NCBI RefSeq assembly: GCF_012584455.1
Contig: NZ_JABAEB010000007.1
Span: forward strand, 226,247 to 290,246
Origin: Shewanella oncorhynchi
GTDB taxonomy: Bacteria > Pseudomonadota > Gammaproteobacteria > Enterobacterales > Shewanellaceae
Direction of reading: 5' to 3'
DNA: 64,000 bases
How positions within the stretch are numbered: position 1 is the stretch's first letter; every line of letters starts with the position of its first letter. Made by a program: the position numbers and the translations under genes. Positions 25,606 through 36,867 of the stretch are shown piece after piece. The notes under the pieces were generated by a model. It saw nothing but the letters and a program-made list of their open reading frames with translations. It ran no database searches and was not told the DNA's origin.

Positions 25606-25755
25606 GACTCAAATGCAAAAGTGTGACTTAAACGAAAAAGCCTGACCAAGGCTCTCGCTTACCCTTTGTATCCTTGGCCGCGAGTGGTTACATTAGTCAG
25701 GTGTTATTTTAATGAGTCGTTATCCTATCCTTAGCATTTTCTTGGTAGCCAACCT

Positions 25756-26142
25756 ATGACCACAGCAACGCCGAATGTCACCGATCTTAAACTGAAACGT
25801 AAATCACGCATTCTAGAAATCAGTTTCGACAATGGTGAGCAATATCAGCTCAGTTGCGAGATGCTCAGAGTCTACTCGCCCTCGGCCGAAGTGCATGGTC
25901 ACGGCAACCCCAAGCTGGTCACCCACAAGAAAAACGTCAACATCAGTGCCATAGAACCCGTCGGTAATTACGCAGTGAAAATCGTCTTCGATGACGGCCA
26001 CGACACAGGCCTATTCTCGTGGAAAGTACTCTACGATCTCGCCACCCACCAAGTGGATCTATGGGAAAAATACCTCGCCCGCCTACGCGCCGAAAAAGCC
26101 TCACGCGAACCGCTGATCGCCATGAACATAAAGTACAACTAG
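25756..26142 (+). CDS. DUF971-family protein (gamma-butyrobetaine hydroxylase N-terminal-like)
   Basis: A 128-aa soluble protein that consists of the small DUF971 domain: LEISFDNGEQYQLSCEMLRVYSPSAEVHGHG then NVNISAIEPVGNYAVKIVFDDGHDTGLFSWKVLYDL. The domain also forms the N-terminus of gamma-butyrobetaine hydroxylases, where a zinc is bound; here only one cysteine is present. It follows hslVU in many gammaproteobacteria, so the placement is conserved although its function is not established. Confidence 0.88.
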   Translation: MTTATPNVTDLKLKRKSRILEISFDNGEQYQLSCEMLRVYSPSAEVHGHGNPKLVTHKKNVNISAIEPVGNYAVKIVFDDGHDTGLFSWKVLYDLATHQVDLWEKYLARLRAEKASREPLIAMNIKYN

Positions 26143-26261
26143 TACGTTAGGTAAATGGACACTTAATTGTGGGATGTAAACTCTAGAAACAGAGAATTTA
26201 ACAATGGGTAGCTTGTGAAGCTGTGACTTCTCTTACTGACTTGAGTATCAAAGGAAAGACC

Positions 26262-26846
26262 ATGTCGGAAAAAATCCCCTGCCAAGAATGTAACACCTTA
26301 ATCCTTCCGAGTACCGCCGAGAAAAATGAGGGTTTATGCATGCCCTGCAAAAATGGCATACGTGCAAACCTCGAGCGTGCGAAGGAATACTACCAACAAG
26401 AGCGTGAACTCGATAAAACCTGTCCCTTTCGAGCCTTTTGGCGAGATCTTGTTTTAAGGGTACATAACAAAGATCAAGGTTTTTATACGCTTAGACCAGA
26501 GGAACAAAACTACTATGCGGTGAACTGCTTATCTGGCGAAGTCTATAATGGTGGATTTATTCAGTATTTCGACAACTCTTCAGGTGAGCATTACGCCTTC
26601 GCCGAACGTGGACTTATCCAAATGGGAGCAAGCCACTCGTTAAACTTATTGCACCAAGCAAAACAGGCCGTGTTTGGCGAAAAGCCAGTACCAATAGGCA
26701 GAGATCGTCGTTTAGCCGCAACCGATAACCAAGACCTGTACAGCGTACTCGATAAGCTCGATGACGAGTTTTATAAAGATCTAGATGATCTCGATGCCAA
26801 GCTTGAAAACTACGCCCTTGATTACGGACTGGTAAATAACACTTAA
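26262..26846 (+). CDS. DMP19/DUF4375-family protein with N-terminal zinc ribbon
   Basis: A 194-aa protein. Residues 1-40 carry CxxC (CQEC) and a second CxxC (CMPC) 20 residues later, a likely zinc ribbon. Then follows a DUF4375/DMP19-type domain, marked by VYNGGFIQYFDNSSGEHYAFAERGL. DMP19 of Neisseria is a DNA mimic protein, but most family members are uncharacterised, so no such role is claimed. GGAAAG precedes the ATG at 26262; an upstream GTG at 26223 is weaker. Confidence 0.75.
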   Translation: MSEKIPCQECNTLILPSTAEKNEGLCMPCKNGIRANLERAKEYYQQERELDKTCPFRAFWRDLVLRVHNKDQGFYTLRPEEQNYYAVNCLSGEVYNGGFIQYFDNSSGEHYAFAERGLIQMGASHSLNLLHQAKQAVFGEKPVPIGRDRRLAATDNQDLYSVLDKLDDEFYKDLDDLDAKLENYALDYGLVNNT

Positions 26847-26880
26847 CTGGCGATTGTCGGTAATCACTTAAAGATAAAGG

Positions 26881-27357
26881 CTATCCTTGGCAGAAATAAG
26901 CATAATTGAGCCTATCTTGCTGACCCCATACCGCAGTCCAGCCATTCACATCACTCATGTAAGCGAAATAAATAGACTGCGTTTTAAGACAAACATCTTG
27001 AAATGGCGCTTTATTCTCATTAATAAAATGCGCCGACCTAACCAGCACATCGGTACAAACGTCTTCATCCTCCACTAACCAAATAAAATCATCACGCCAT
27101 TCATCCAACGCTATCGCCGCCTCTGGGGAATAGAGTCTCAACTTATCTTGAGCGAGTACCATTTGCTCTGGAGTCACAGAACATGAAACCGCCAACTTAT
27201 CGAATACACCTGAGCCGCCAGCCCAAAAAGACAAATCAAATTCCAACCTATCCTCTAGCGGCGTAAAACCCAATAAATTTTCGATAATCATTAAACTTTT
27301 AGCTAAATCGGCATCTGGCCTTTGGTAACGCTTTTCAATCCCATCATATTCCCGCAT
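26881..27357 (-). CDS. Unrecognised protein, 158 aa
   Basis: A soluble, acidic, single-domain protein with five tryptophans and four cysteines, and no signal peptide or membrane segment. I do not recognise the family. It is convergent with the DMP19-family gene at a distance of 34 bases. It sits in an accessory-looking stretch that includes a truncated transposase. Confidence 0.55.
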   Translation of the reverse strand: MREYDGIEKRYQRPDADLAKSLMIIENLLGFTPLEDRLEFDLSFWAGGSGVFDKLAVSCSVTPEQMVLAQDKLRLYSPEAAIALDEWRDDFIWLVEDEDVCTDVLVRSAHFINENKAPFQDVCLKTQSIYFAYMSDVNGWTAVWGQQDRLNYAYFCQG

Positions 27358-27671
27358 ACGAACTAAGCTCCTGCTGCGTTAAGTGACGCATTAAAATTGA
27401 GTAACATACTATAAAATAATAACTTTTCGAGCAATGCACTCAACGATTAAGACTATTACGCCAGTGACTCGCCGACTTTGATTTAAAAATGAGTTATCCC
27501 TAAGCGCTCTATGGCGCCATTTGCAGCATAAGGAAGCGCGAACACCGCGAGCACATGGTCAAGGATAATGGAATGAAAATTATCAGGCCTACCATTTTAA
27601 ATCAGCAACTTCATCAAGTAAGGCCTGTGATTTAAACCGTCCCTGCTAAAAGCGGCCTGTACAGTTATTTT

Positions 27672-27707
27672 CTTGATTTTCTTGATTTGCTTGATTTGCT
27701 TGTCTTG
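27672..27707. repeat. 9-bp tandem repeat, four copies
   Basis: CTTGATTTT, CTTGATTTG, CTTGATTTG and CTTGTCTTG follow one another at 27672-27707. It is in a non-coding interval (27358-27832) that otherwise shows nothing recognised. Confidence 0.8.
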
Positions 27708-27832
27708 CTATTAGCTCATTCAAACATCGCACTCTTTTGAAAACTTAGGCATGAAATATCGCATAATCGGCTACGGTAAATTGCAATTGAATGCTTTAAT
27801 CGGTTGACCTCATGCGCCTCAACTAGCTCTCC

Positions 27833-28162
27833 TTAAACGGATTTTTGCGTTAATTCATCGCCTTTAAACAACTTATGCCACTGCTCCAGCACTTCGCGGT
27901 CAGTCCAACGATTGGTACTGTCGATATCGACTGGCAGCACCACATGTAGATGATTTGACATCACCGCAAAGGCTGCAACATCGATAGCAAAAACGGCTTC
28001 AAGTTCAAACAGTAGTGACTCAACCCAACTACAGCGATGGTCATAATTTCTCCCAGAATAGGCATCATCGCCACATAAAAAAGCACGCCGCACAACGCAG
28101 CTATAGCAATGGTAATAGGGAGTGTCTTCAAGGCTTATCTGAGTTCTGGGAGGACGCGGCAT
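27833..28162 (-). pseudogene. Truncated Y1/REP-associated tyrosine transposase
   Basis: The 109-aa frame is the N-terminal third of an IS200-like (Y1) transposase of the REP-associated type: MPRPPRTQIS, VVRRAFLCGDDAYSGRNYDHR and the HUH-like NHLHVV motif near residues 70-75. Full-length relatives are roughly three times longer. Here a stop follows WHKLFKG and no further coding sequence in the same frame is seen downstream, so the C-terminal part with the catalytic Tyr helix is missing. It is a remnant, not an active element. Confidence 0.7.
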
Positions 28163-28371
28163 ATAAACCTTCTTATTTAATGCTTATAGTCGGAGGTTAA
28201 CTACCACGCCATTTAAGCTGGGTGTCTTGAAAACAGCTTCTTTGTAGGCAACCTGAAAGTGCATTATATTGTTGCTCTAAAATGGATGGCCAGATTTATT
28301 ATTTGCCCTGCATATGTGATAAAACAGTTAAACCTTCGCTGGAAACAAATCTTAGAAATGGAGTATTGTCA

Positions 28372-28809
28372 GTGACAACGAGAACGGAATTACTCAATAA
28401 ATTAAGCGCCTTATCGACCGCCGATCCAGAGCACTGTCCGGTAGTGACATTAAATGAGTACTTTTTAGAAAACGAAGATGAAGAGTCTATCGCACCCAAT
28501 AATTGGGGTTATGGTCGACCATCCATCAAAGAAATCTATCGTTGCTTGAAAGAAATCGAACATAGGTCAGATGTGCAAGGTGTTTATGTTGGGATGCACG
28601 ATGAATGGTCCGAAGCACTTGAGGATGATGAGCTATGGCCTGCAGCTGAGAACATTCATATTCTTACCTGTGCGCCTCTGGCGGAAGTGGAAGAATGGAT
28701 TGAAGGAATCGCGGCAGATGGAATGGGGACAGGCTGGCCCTATGGCGAACATCAACTATCCCCTAAGCCGTATGCTGGCTATCATGTCTATACAGTATAT
28801 TGGGATTAG
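28372..28809 (+). CDS. Unrecognised acidic protein, 145 aa
   Basis: A soluble, strongly acidic protein without a signal peptide. Conserved-looking features are NWGYGRPSIKEIYRCLKEIE and a tail GTGWPYGEHQLSPKPYAGYHVYTVYWD. A GGAG sits 8 bases before the GTG at 28372, whereas the in-frame ATG at 28282 (30 residues longer) has no site, so the GTG is preferred. Small acidic proteins near toxin-like or mobile genes can be immunity proteins, but nothing here proves that. Confidence 0.55.
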   Translation: MTTRTELLNKLSALSTADPEHCPVVTLNEYFLENEDEESIAPNNWGYGRPSIKEIYRCLKEIEHRSDVQGVYVGMHDEWSEALEDDELWPAAENIHILTCAPLAEVEEWIEGIAADGMGTGWPYGEHQLSPKPYAGYHVYTVYWD

Positions 28810-28861
28810 TGGTTAGCTATCTCACTGTTTATGTGAATTTTATTGCATCAGACAACCCCAA

Positions 28862-28887
28862 AACATCGGTCTAGGCCGATGTTTTTA
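28862..28887 (+). terminator. Terminator after the 145-aa gene
   Basis: Stem AAACATCGG with CCGATGTTT around a TCTAGG loop, followed by a T run, about 53 bases after the stop. Confidence 0.8.
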
Positions 28888-28999
28888 TATCTAAGGATAC
28901 CCAATCTCATTTTTGTAATATAAAACGTGCTCCACCAGCCTTATTATATGAATTAGCTCTTGTTATTTAGACTCCCATTGTTAAATTTTAAAAATGGAG

Positions 29000-29026
29000 T
29001 GTTAGTACTCTTTTTAAATACTAACA
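29000..29026. repeat. Inverted repeat, 8-bp arms
   Basis: TGTTAGTA at 29000-29007 and TACTAACA at 29019-29026 form a perfect dyad with an 11-base spacer. It lies in a non-coding stretch of 709 bases (28810-29518). Confidence 0.6.
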
Positions 29027-29040
29027 AACAACCCTAAAAC

Positions 29041-29400
29041 TTCAGAAGTTCACCTTCCCCTGCGAAGTTGCCGAAGGGCGTTGAAGAAAATCGCGTGAGC
29101 GAGGCATGGATGCCAAGTTAGCTTTCGGATTCTTTATTTAATTAATAGGGGATGTACCATCGTAAGCGTTAGCGATTTTGAATAAACACGAAGCCCTGCT
29201 TATAAATAAAGAGTTAATGCATGTAACTTCGCTAGGATGAGTGCTGCGAAACAGCGGTACAAACGAGAGCCAAGGATGGCGAACTGGCAGTCATGCATGG
29301 ACGTTGTTCGGCAAGGGCTCTTGATTGAGAATCAAGGGGTGAAGCCCCCGACTTTGACTTCGCTTTAAAAGCTATCAAACCAAGTTTAGATAAACCTCCT
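29041..29400. other. Non-coding block, possible dispersed repeat element
   Basis: This stretch has no usable frame, but is less AT-rich than its flanks and has several short dyads (for example GGCAT-GG-ATGCC near 29103). At 29331-29357 it holds a 27-bp segment that recurs, inverted and diverged, at 32009-32036. The look is of a dispersed non-coding element of the chromosome rather than a regulatory region. This is inference from the repeat copy only. Confidence 0.4.
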
Positions 29401-29518
29401 TGTCGAAATCATGACAAATACCCTGCTTTGTGATCCTCACTGCAACCCAATTCGTAATGTCAGGCAATATCCTATCGCGAAATGCTTAACCGCGAAAGTC
29501 ATTCAACGAGTCCACTTA

Positions 29519-31084
29519 ATGCAATTACAGCAATTCCATACAGTCAGGCTAATTTTAGGTGATCAACTCAATGCCCAGCATTCTTGGTTTAACCGTGTTG
29601 ATGAGCAAGTACTGTATTTGATTGCAGAATTGCACCAAGAAAACACTTATGTAACGCATCATGTGCAAAAAATATGTGCCTTCTTTGCGGCAATGGCGCA
29701 ATTTGCCCAAGAGCTGCGCGCGCAAGGGCATCAAGTGCTCTATTTGAATCTGGATGACACTCATGATGACACCCAAGGCTATAGCGATCTACCTGCGCTA
29801 ATTCAACATCAGGTAACACAGGTTGGCGCGATCAAGTTTGAATACCAAAGGCCTGATGAATACCGCCTGCTTGAGCAATTGAGCCAACTTAAGCTCAATA
29901 CTGCCGTGGTGAACTGTGTCGATACAGAGCACTTTATCTTGCCCTTTGACGAAATCGATGCGCAGTTCCCCGTCGGCAAACACATTATGATGGAGCACTT
30001 TTATCGCCGCATGCGTAAGCGTTACAACATCTTGATGCAAGACGCAAAACCACTCGGCGGGCAATGGAACTTTGATGCCAACAACCGTCAAAAACTTAAA
30101 ACTCAGGATATAAAAGACTTGCCAGCGCCATTGATGTTTAGCTTCGATGTAACTGAAATTCTCGCTCGGCTTGAGCGTCATCAAATTCCGACCATGGGTC
30201 GCATTGATGCACCATTGCTGTGGCCGATAAACCGTGCGCAAAGCCTCGAATTATTAGCGTATTTTTGTCAGGTTTGCTTGCCTTCCTTTGGCCGTTTTCA
30301 AGATGCCATGACAGCGCAACATCCTGCCAAGTGGAGCTTGTACCATAGTCGGCTATCATTCAGCCTTAACAGTAAATTAATCAGCCCGTTAGAAGTCATC
30401 AATGCGGCCATCGACAGTTATCAAACGAATGCTGAGATTGATATCGCTCAAGTCGAAGGATTTGTGCGGCAAATATTAGGTTGGCGAGAATATGTTCGCG
30501 GCATTTACTGGGCGAATATGCCGCAGTACGCCAGCACTAATGCGCTCGATGCCCATGGGACGCTGCCCGATTATTTTTGGCATGGCAACACTAAAATGAA
30601 CTGCATGCGACAAGCCTTATCTCAATCATTAGATTTTGCCTACGCCCATCATATTCAGCGCTTAATGGTGATCGGCAATTTCTGTTTATTAACCGAAATC
30701 GAGCCAAATCAAGTCGATGAGTGGTATTTAGGCGTGTATGTTGACGCCATCGAATGGGTTGAAATGCCCAACACCCGCGGCATGGCATTGTTTGCCGACG
30801 GCGGCATTGTCGGCACTAAACCCTACGCCGCCAGCGGCTCTTACATCAATAAAATGAGTGATTATTGCAGCGGGTGTCATTACAAGATAAAAGAGCGCAG
30901 CGGCACACTCGCCTGCCCGTTCAATAGCTTTTATTGGCGCTTTATGGACAAACACCGCGCGCGATTATCGCAGAACCCAAGGATCGGCATGCTGTACAAC
31001 ACATGGGACAAGATGGACGAGCCCGTAAGGCACGCCATATTAGCCACGGCCGAGCACAACCTTGTTCACCTAAACCGTTTGTAG
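29519..31084 (+). CDS. Iron-sulfur bacterial cryptochrome/(6-4) photolyase family protein
   Basis: A 521-aa protein of the DPRP/FeS-BCP group (PhrB/CryB type), which binds FAD and a [4Fe-4S] cluster and repairs (6-4) photoproducts in characterised members. VRLILGDQLN starts the N-terminal Rossmann domain; the cluster cysteines are visible as NCMRQAL, YCSGC and ACPFNSFYW. The ATG at 29519 (MQLQQF) is preferred over the frame start at 29411, which adds 36 unrelated residues. It probably protects against UV, or signals blue light. An SDR gene follows after a tandem repeat. Confidence 0.9.
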   Translation: MQLQQFHTVRLILGDQLNAQHSWFNRVDEQVLYLIAELHQENTYVTHHVQKICAFFAAMAQFAQELRAQGHQVLYLNLDDTHDDTQGYSDLPALIQHQVTQVGAIKFEYQRPDEYRLLEQLSQLKLNTAVVNCVDTEHFILPFDEIDAQFPVGKHIMMEHFYRRMRKRYNILMQDAKPLGGQWNFDANNRQKLKTQDIKDLPAPLMFSFDVTEILARLERHQIPTMGRIDAPLLWPINRAQSLELLAYFCQVCLPSFGRFQDAMTAQHPAKWSLYHSRLSFSLNSKLISPLEVINAAIDSYQTNAEIDIAQVEGFVRQILGWREYVRGIYWANMPQYASTNALDAHGTLPDYFWHGNTKMNCMRQALSQSLDFAYAHHIQRLMVIGNFCLLTEIEPNQVDEWYLGVYVDAIEWVEMPNTRGMALFADGGIVGTKPYAASGSYINKMSDYCSGCHYKIKERSGTLACPFNSFYWRFMDKHRARLSQNPRIGMLYNTWDKMDEPVRHAILATAEHNLVHLNRL

Positions 31085-31110
31085 CGGAGTAATGCTAAGC
31101 GTGACTCATT

Positions 31111-31222
31111 GATATAAAGAGTTTGATATAAAGAGTTTGATATAAAGAGTTTGATATAAAGAGTTTGATATAAAGATTTTGATATAAAGATTTTGATATA
31201 AAGATTTTGATATAGATATTTG
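31111..31222. repeat. 14-bp tandem repeat, seven clean copies
   Basis: Units start at 31111, 31125, 31139, 31153, 31167, 31181 and 31195. The first four read GATATAAAGAGTTT and the last three GATATAAAGATTTT; an eighth at 31209 is degenerate. The array fills most of the gap between the photolyase stop (31084) and the SDR start (31240) and ends 17 bases before that start. AT-rich units such as TATAAAG could alter promoter or leader strength if the copy number changes. Confidence 0.95.
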
Positions 31223-31239
31223 GATAGGGAGAGTTTGCT

Positions 31240-31947
31240 ATGAAAGTACTTATCGTCGGCGGGAGTGGGGGTATTGGCAAAGCCATGGTTAAGCGAATTC
31301 AAGAAAGCTATCCCAACGCCACTGTGCACGCCACCTACAGGCATCATCTTCCCCAAGACAGGCAGGATAAAATCCAATGGCATGCATTAAATGTGACCAA
31401 TGAAGCTGAGATTAAACAGCTAAGTGAACAACTCACTGAATTAGATTGGATTATTAACTGTGTCGGCATCTTACACACCCAAGATAAAGGACCAGAAAAA
31501 AGCCTACAGTCACTGGATATCGACTTTTTCCAGCACAATTTAACGCTCAATACCCTGCCCAGTGTCATGCTGGCTAAACACTTCTGCCATGCCTTAAAAC
31601 AAAGTAGCTCGGCAAGATTTGCCGTGATATCGGCGAGAGTCGGCAGCATTACCGATAATAGATTGGGTGGCTGGTACAGCTATCGCGCCTCAAAAGCTGC
31701 GCTGAATATGTTTCTCAAAACACTGTCGATTGAGTGGCAACGCACCATGAAACACGGCGTGGTGTTGTCTCTGCATCCGGGCACGACAGACACGCCATTA
31801 TCTCAGCCATTTCAACAGAGTGTCCCCAAAGGCAAATTGTTTACACCTGAGTATGTCGCAAACTGCTTACTGCCCATCATTGCCAATGCTACACCCGCAC
31901 AAACAGGGCGTTTTTTTGCCTACGATAGCACAGAGTTACCTTGGTGA
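31240..31947 (+). CDS. Short-chain dehydrogenase (CsgA-like branch) downstream of photolyase
   Basis: A 235-aa SDR with the GGSGGIG cofactor loop at residues 7-13, NCVG at about 73-76 and catalytic SYRASK (Tyr-x3-Lys) near 148-152; Ser of the triad is in SARVGS. The HPGTTDTPL after the active site is typical of the small C-signal/CsgA-like group. GGGAGAG lies 9 bases before the ATG. It may be co-transcribed with the photolyase gene through the repeat. Substrate unknown. Confidence 0.88.
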   Translation: MKVLIVGGSGGIGKAMVKRIQESYPNATVHATYRHHLPQDRQDKIQWHALNVTNEAEIKQLSEQLTELDWIINCVGILHTQDKGPEKSLQSLDIDFFQHNLTLNTLPSVMLAKHFCHALKQSSSARFAVISARVGSITDNRLGGWYSYRASKAALNMFLKTLSIEWQRTMKHGVVLSLHPGTTDTPLSQPFQQSVPKGKLFTPEYVANCLLPIIANATPAQTGRFFAYDSTELPW

Positions 31948-34811
<2,864 letters not shown>

Positions 34812-34833
34812 TCGCATAATCTAATCGTGCAAT

Positions 34834-34857
34834 GGCGCTAGCGTAAAATCCTAGCGC
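34834..34857. repeat. Hairpin just after the protease gene
   Basis: GCGCTAG and CTAGCGC form a 7-bp stem with a 9-base loop about 22 bases after the protease stop. No T run follows; the real terminator is the next hairpin. Confidence 0.45.
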
Positions 34858-34889
34858 TAATTCATCGATTCACTTCTCGTTTTCTTGTT

Positions 34890-34924
34890 AATGCCACTCA
34901 GCCCTTTTGAGTGGCATTTTTTAT
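34890..34924 (+). terminator. Terminator after the M4 protease gene
   Basis: An 11-bp stem AATGCCACTCA with TGAGTGGCATT, loop of 7 bases, followed by a T run. Confidence 0.88.
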
Positions 34925-35000
34925 GGTCAAACGGCTCTGCCTCATTACCTAATCAGGTTTGCCTTAAGCTGTTGCCCCTTGCTCACACGTGGATGAATCG

Positions 35001-35552
35001 TTACTTCAAATGTCCACTTTCACCCACTGGTTTCTTCAGCAATTTACGTTGTAACGTCCGACGATGCATTCCCAATTGGCGAGCCGTGGCGGACACATTG
35101 CCTTGGTTAGCATTGAGCACTTGCTGAATATGCTCCCACTCCAAACGCTTAGGATTAAGTGGCGAATCGTCGACTTCATCTTCTTGAAGAGTATGGGAAT
35201 GCCCATCCATTTCAAGTGCGGCGAGCAAGGTTTGGGTATCCACAGGTTTAGCTAAATAATTATCGGCGCCGAGACGAATCGCTTCCACCGCTGTAGCGAT
35301 ACTGGCGTAGCCGGTGAGTAACACCATAGTCACCTTGGGCAGCAGATGACGCAGCGGCACAATTAACCCTAGGCCATTGGCTTCGGCAAGCTTCATATCT
35401 AAAAGAATATGGCTAGGACGAAATTCCCGCGCCACCAGCAGAGCATCACTGGCATCATGTGTTAATCGGCATTCAAAGCCATGGCGTGTTAATCGGCGCC
35501 CTAAAATACTCGCAAGGGAAAGGTCATCCTCTACAATCAACAAACGTTTCAT
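35001..35552 (-). CDS. RegA/PrrA/ActR-type redox response regulator
   Basis: A 183-aa regulator with a receiver domain (acidic pair at residues 9-10, phospho-acceptor Asp52 in ILLDMKL, Thr in LLTGYAS, Lys in LAKPVD) and a C-terminal Fis-type helix-turn-helix, GNVSATARQLGMHRRTLQRKL, nearly identical to that of RegA/PrrA proteins, which control respiration and energy genes. Its start overlaps the kinase stop by four bases (ATGA), so the pair is made together. Confidence 0.92.
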   Translation of the reverse strand: MKRLLIVEDDLSLASILGRRLTRHGFECRLTHDASDALLVAREFRPSHILLDMKLAEANGLGLIVPLRHLLPKVTMVLLTGYASIATAVEAIRLGADNYLAKPVDTQTLLAALEMDGHSHTLQEDEVDDSPLNPKRLEWEHIQQVLNANQGNVSATARQLGMHRRTLQRKLLKKPVGESGHLK

Positions 35553-36859
35553 GAACTTACCTCGTCACCAACCTTAGTCTTGTGCGATACAGACGGCGCC
35601 GGCGCCCTTAATATAGTGAAACGAATTTGTGCCACAGTGCCACCTTGGGGATGATTTGCCAAAATCAACTCAGCGCCTAAACGCTCTAAACTGGCATGAC
35701 TGAGTAGCAAAGCGACACCTAAACCCTTGGGACTTTCTATGAGTAAGGTGCCCAACTGTGGCAATAAATCGGGCGCGATACCGGTGCCATAATCGCGGAT
35801 CTGCAAGTAGATCTGCTCTTCGCTTGGCGCTATATCTACACTGATATCCACCTGCGGCGCACCTATGGTTTCGGCGCTAGCGCGGGCAGCATTTTCAATC
35901 AAAGCCATGATGGCTGGCGTTAAACTCATATCAGTCAGAATACTTTGCTCTGCCAGTTGTTCAGGCATACAAGTGATCAACCAATTCAGTTCAGTTTGCG
36001 GCATTAACAGCAAGGTTTTTTGCTTTAAACTGTCCACCAACTCAATGATCTTTAGTGGGCGCTGGCGGCGATCGCGGATCGACTCCGTCGCTAATCTCAG
36101 CTCGGCAAGCGTATGTTCACAGCGACCTAACGCAGTTTCCATCTCGACAATCGTTATCGAGGTATCGCTCATGTCTTCTTTTACTTCATCGAGTAATAAC
36201 CTCAGACTCGAGAGTGGTGTGGCCAGTTGATGTGCCATCTGCGCCGATACTGTACCTAGGGCTAAGAGTTGCTCCTGACGCAATTGCCCTTCGCGCATAT
36301 AGGCTAACTGCGCATCTTGGCGGCGCATACGCTTAGTGATTAACGCCACGCTGGTTGTCATCACCAATGCTGAAATCACAAAGTTGAACCACATGCCTAA
36401 ATAGTGGGAACTCATGTCCATACCGTGGTGCTGCATGGGGGATTCGGGCACAGTAAAGATCATCAGGCTGTAGGCAAAGGTTGAAATTGCCGTCAGTGCC
36501 CAAGGCGCCCAGATTGGCAAAGTCACAGCCGCAAGTGCAATCGGCAACAGTAATAACGAGATAAACGCATTGGTCGCGCCGCCGGAAAAGTGCAACCAAG
36601 ATATCCAAAATAATGTGTCTAAGCTGAGCGCAATAAAGAGGCCGCGCTCCTTCGCAAATAAGGGTTTACGTAGCGCCAATGTGAGCGAAAGGTATAACAC
36701 CTCCAGCACTAACACATGCACTAACGGCTCCATTTGCAGGCTAAGACCAAAAGTATCGGCGGCAAACGTGGTTAAGCCTATTTGCAGCAGCAAACCTAAG
36801 GTTCGCAGTAATGCGACTTGGTCGGCAGCCTGTAGACTGGTCCCTAAGATCTTAGCCAT
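35549..36859 (-). CDS. RegB/PrrB-type redox-sensing histidine kinase
   Basis: A 436-aa membrane kinase with about six N-terminal helices (residues 15-190). The RegB quinone-site heptapeptide GGxxNPF appears as GGATNAF, with Ala in place of Pro. The H box reads AHQLATPLSSL and a cysteine 37 residues after the His (GRCEHTL) is near the position of the redox-active cysteine of RegB. N box IENAARAS and G boxes DYGTGIAP and KGLGVALLLS are present. AGGA precedes the ATG and overlaps the SDR stop. It senses redox state and phosphorylates the downstream regulator. Confidence 0.88.
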   Translation of the reverse strand: MAKILGTSLQAADQVALLRTLGLLLQIGLTTFAADTFGLSLQMEPLVHVLVLEVLYLSLTLALRKPLFAKERGLFIALSLDTLFWISWLHFSGGATNAFISLLLLPIALAAVTLPIWAPWALTAISTFAYSLMIFTVPESPMQHHGMDMSSHYLGMWFNFVISALVMTTSVALITKRMRRQDAQLAYMREGQLRQEQLLALGTVSAQMAHQLATPLSSLRLLLDEVKEDMSDTSITIVEMETALGRCEHTLAELRLATESIRDRRQRPLKIIELVDSLKQKTLLLMPQTELNWLITCMPEQLAEQSILTDMSLTPAIMALIENAARASAETIGAPQVDISVDIAPSEEQIYLQIRDYGTGIAPDLLPQLGTLLIESPKGLGVALLLSHASLERLGAELILANHPQGGTVAQIRFTILRAPAPSVSHKTKVGDEVSS

Positions 36860-36867
36860 GGCGATTC

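Noticed and set aside
26223..26261. GTG start for the DMP19-family gene
   Set aside because: GGAAAG is placed for the ATG at 26262 and the zinc-ribbon begins directly after it.
28282..28371. 30-residue N-terminal extension of the 145-aa protein
   Set aside because: No ribosome site precedes ATG 28282, while GGAG is well placed for the GTG at 28372.
31111..31222. Possible CRISPR-like array
   Set aside because: The units are 14 bp head-to-tail copies with no spacers, so this is a simple tandem repeat.
31066..31383. Minus-strand frame of 105 aa with repeated LYQ/LYIK peptides
   Set aside because: It is only the translation of the 14-bp tandem repeat plus antisense SDR sequence; no ribosome site or coding character.
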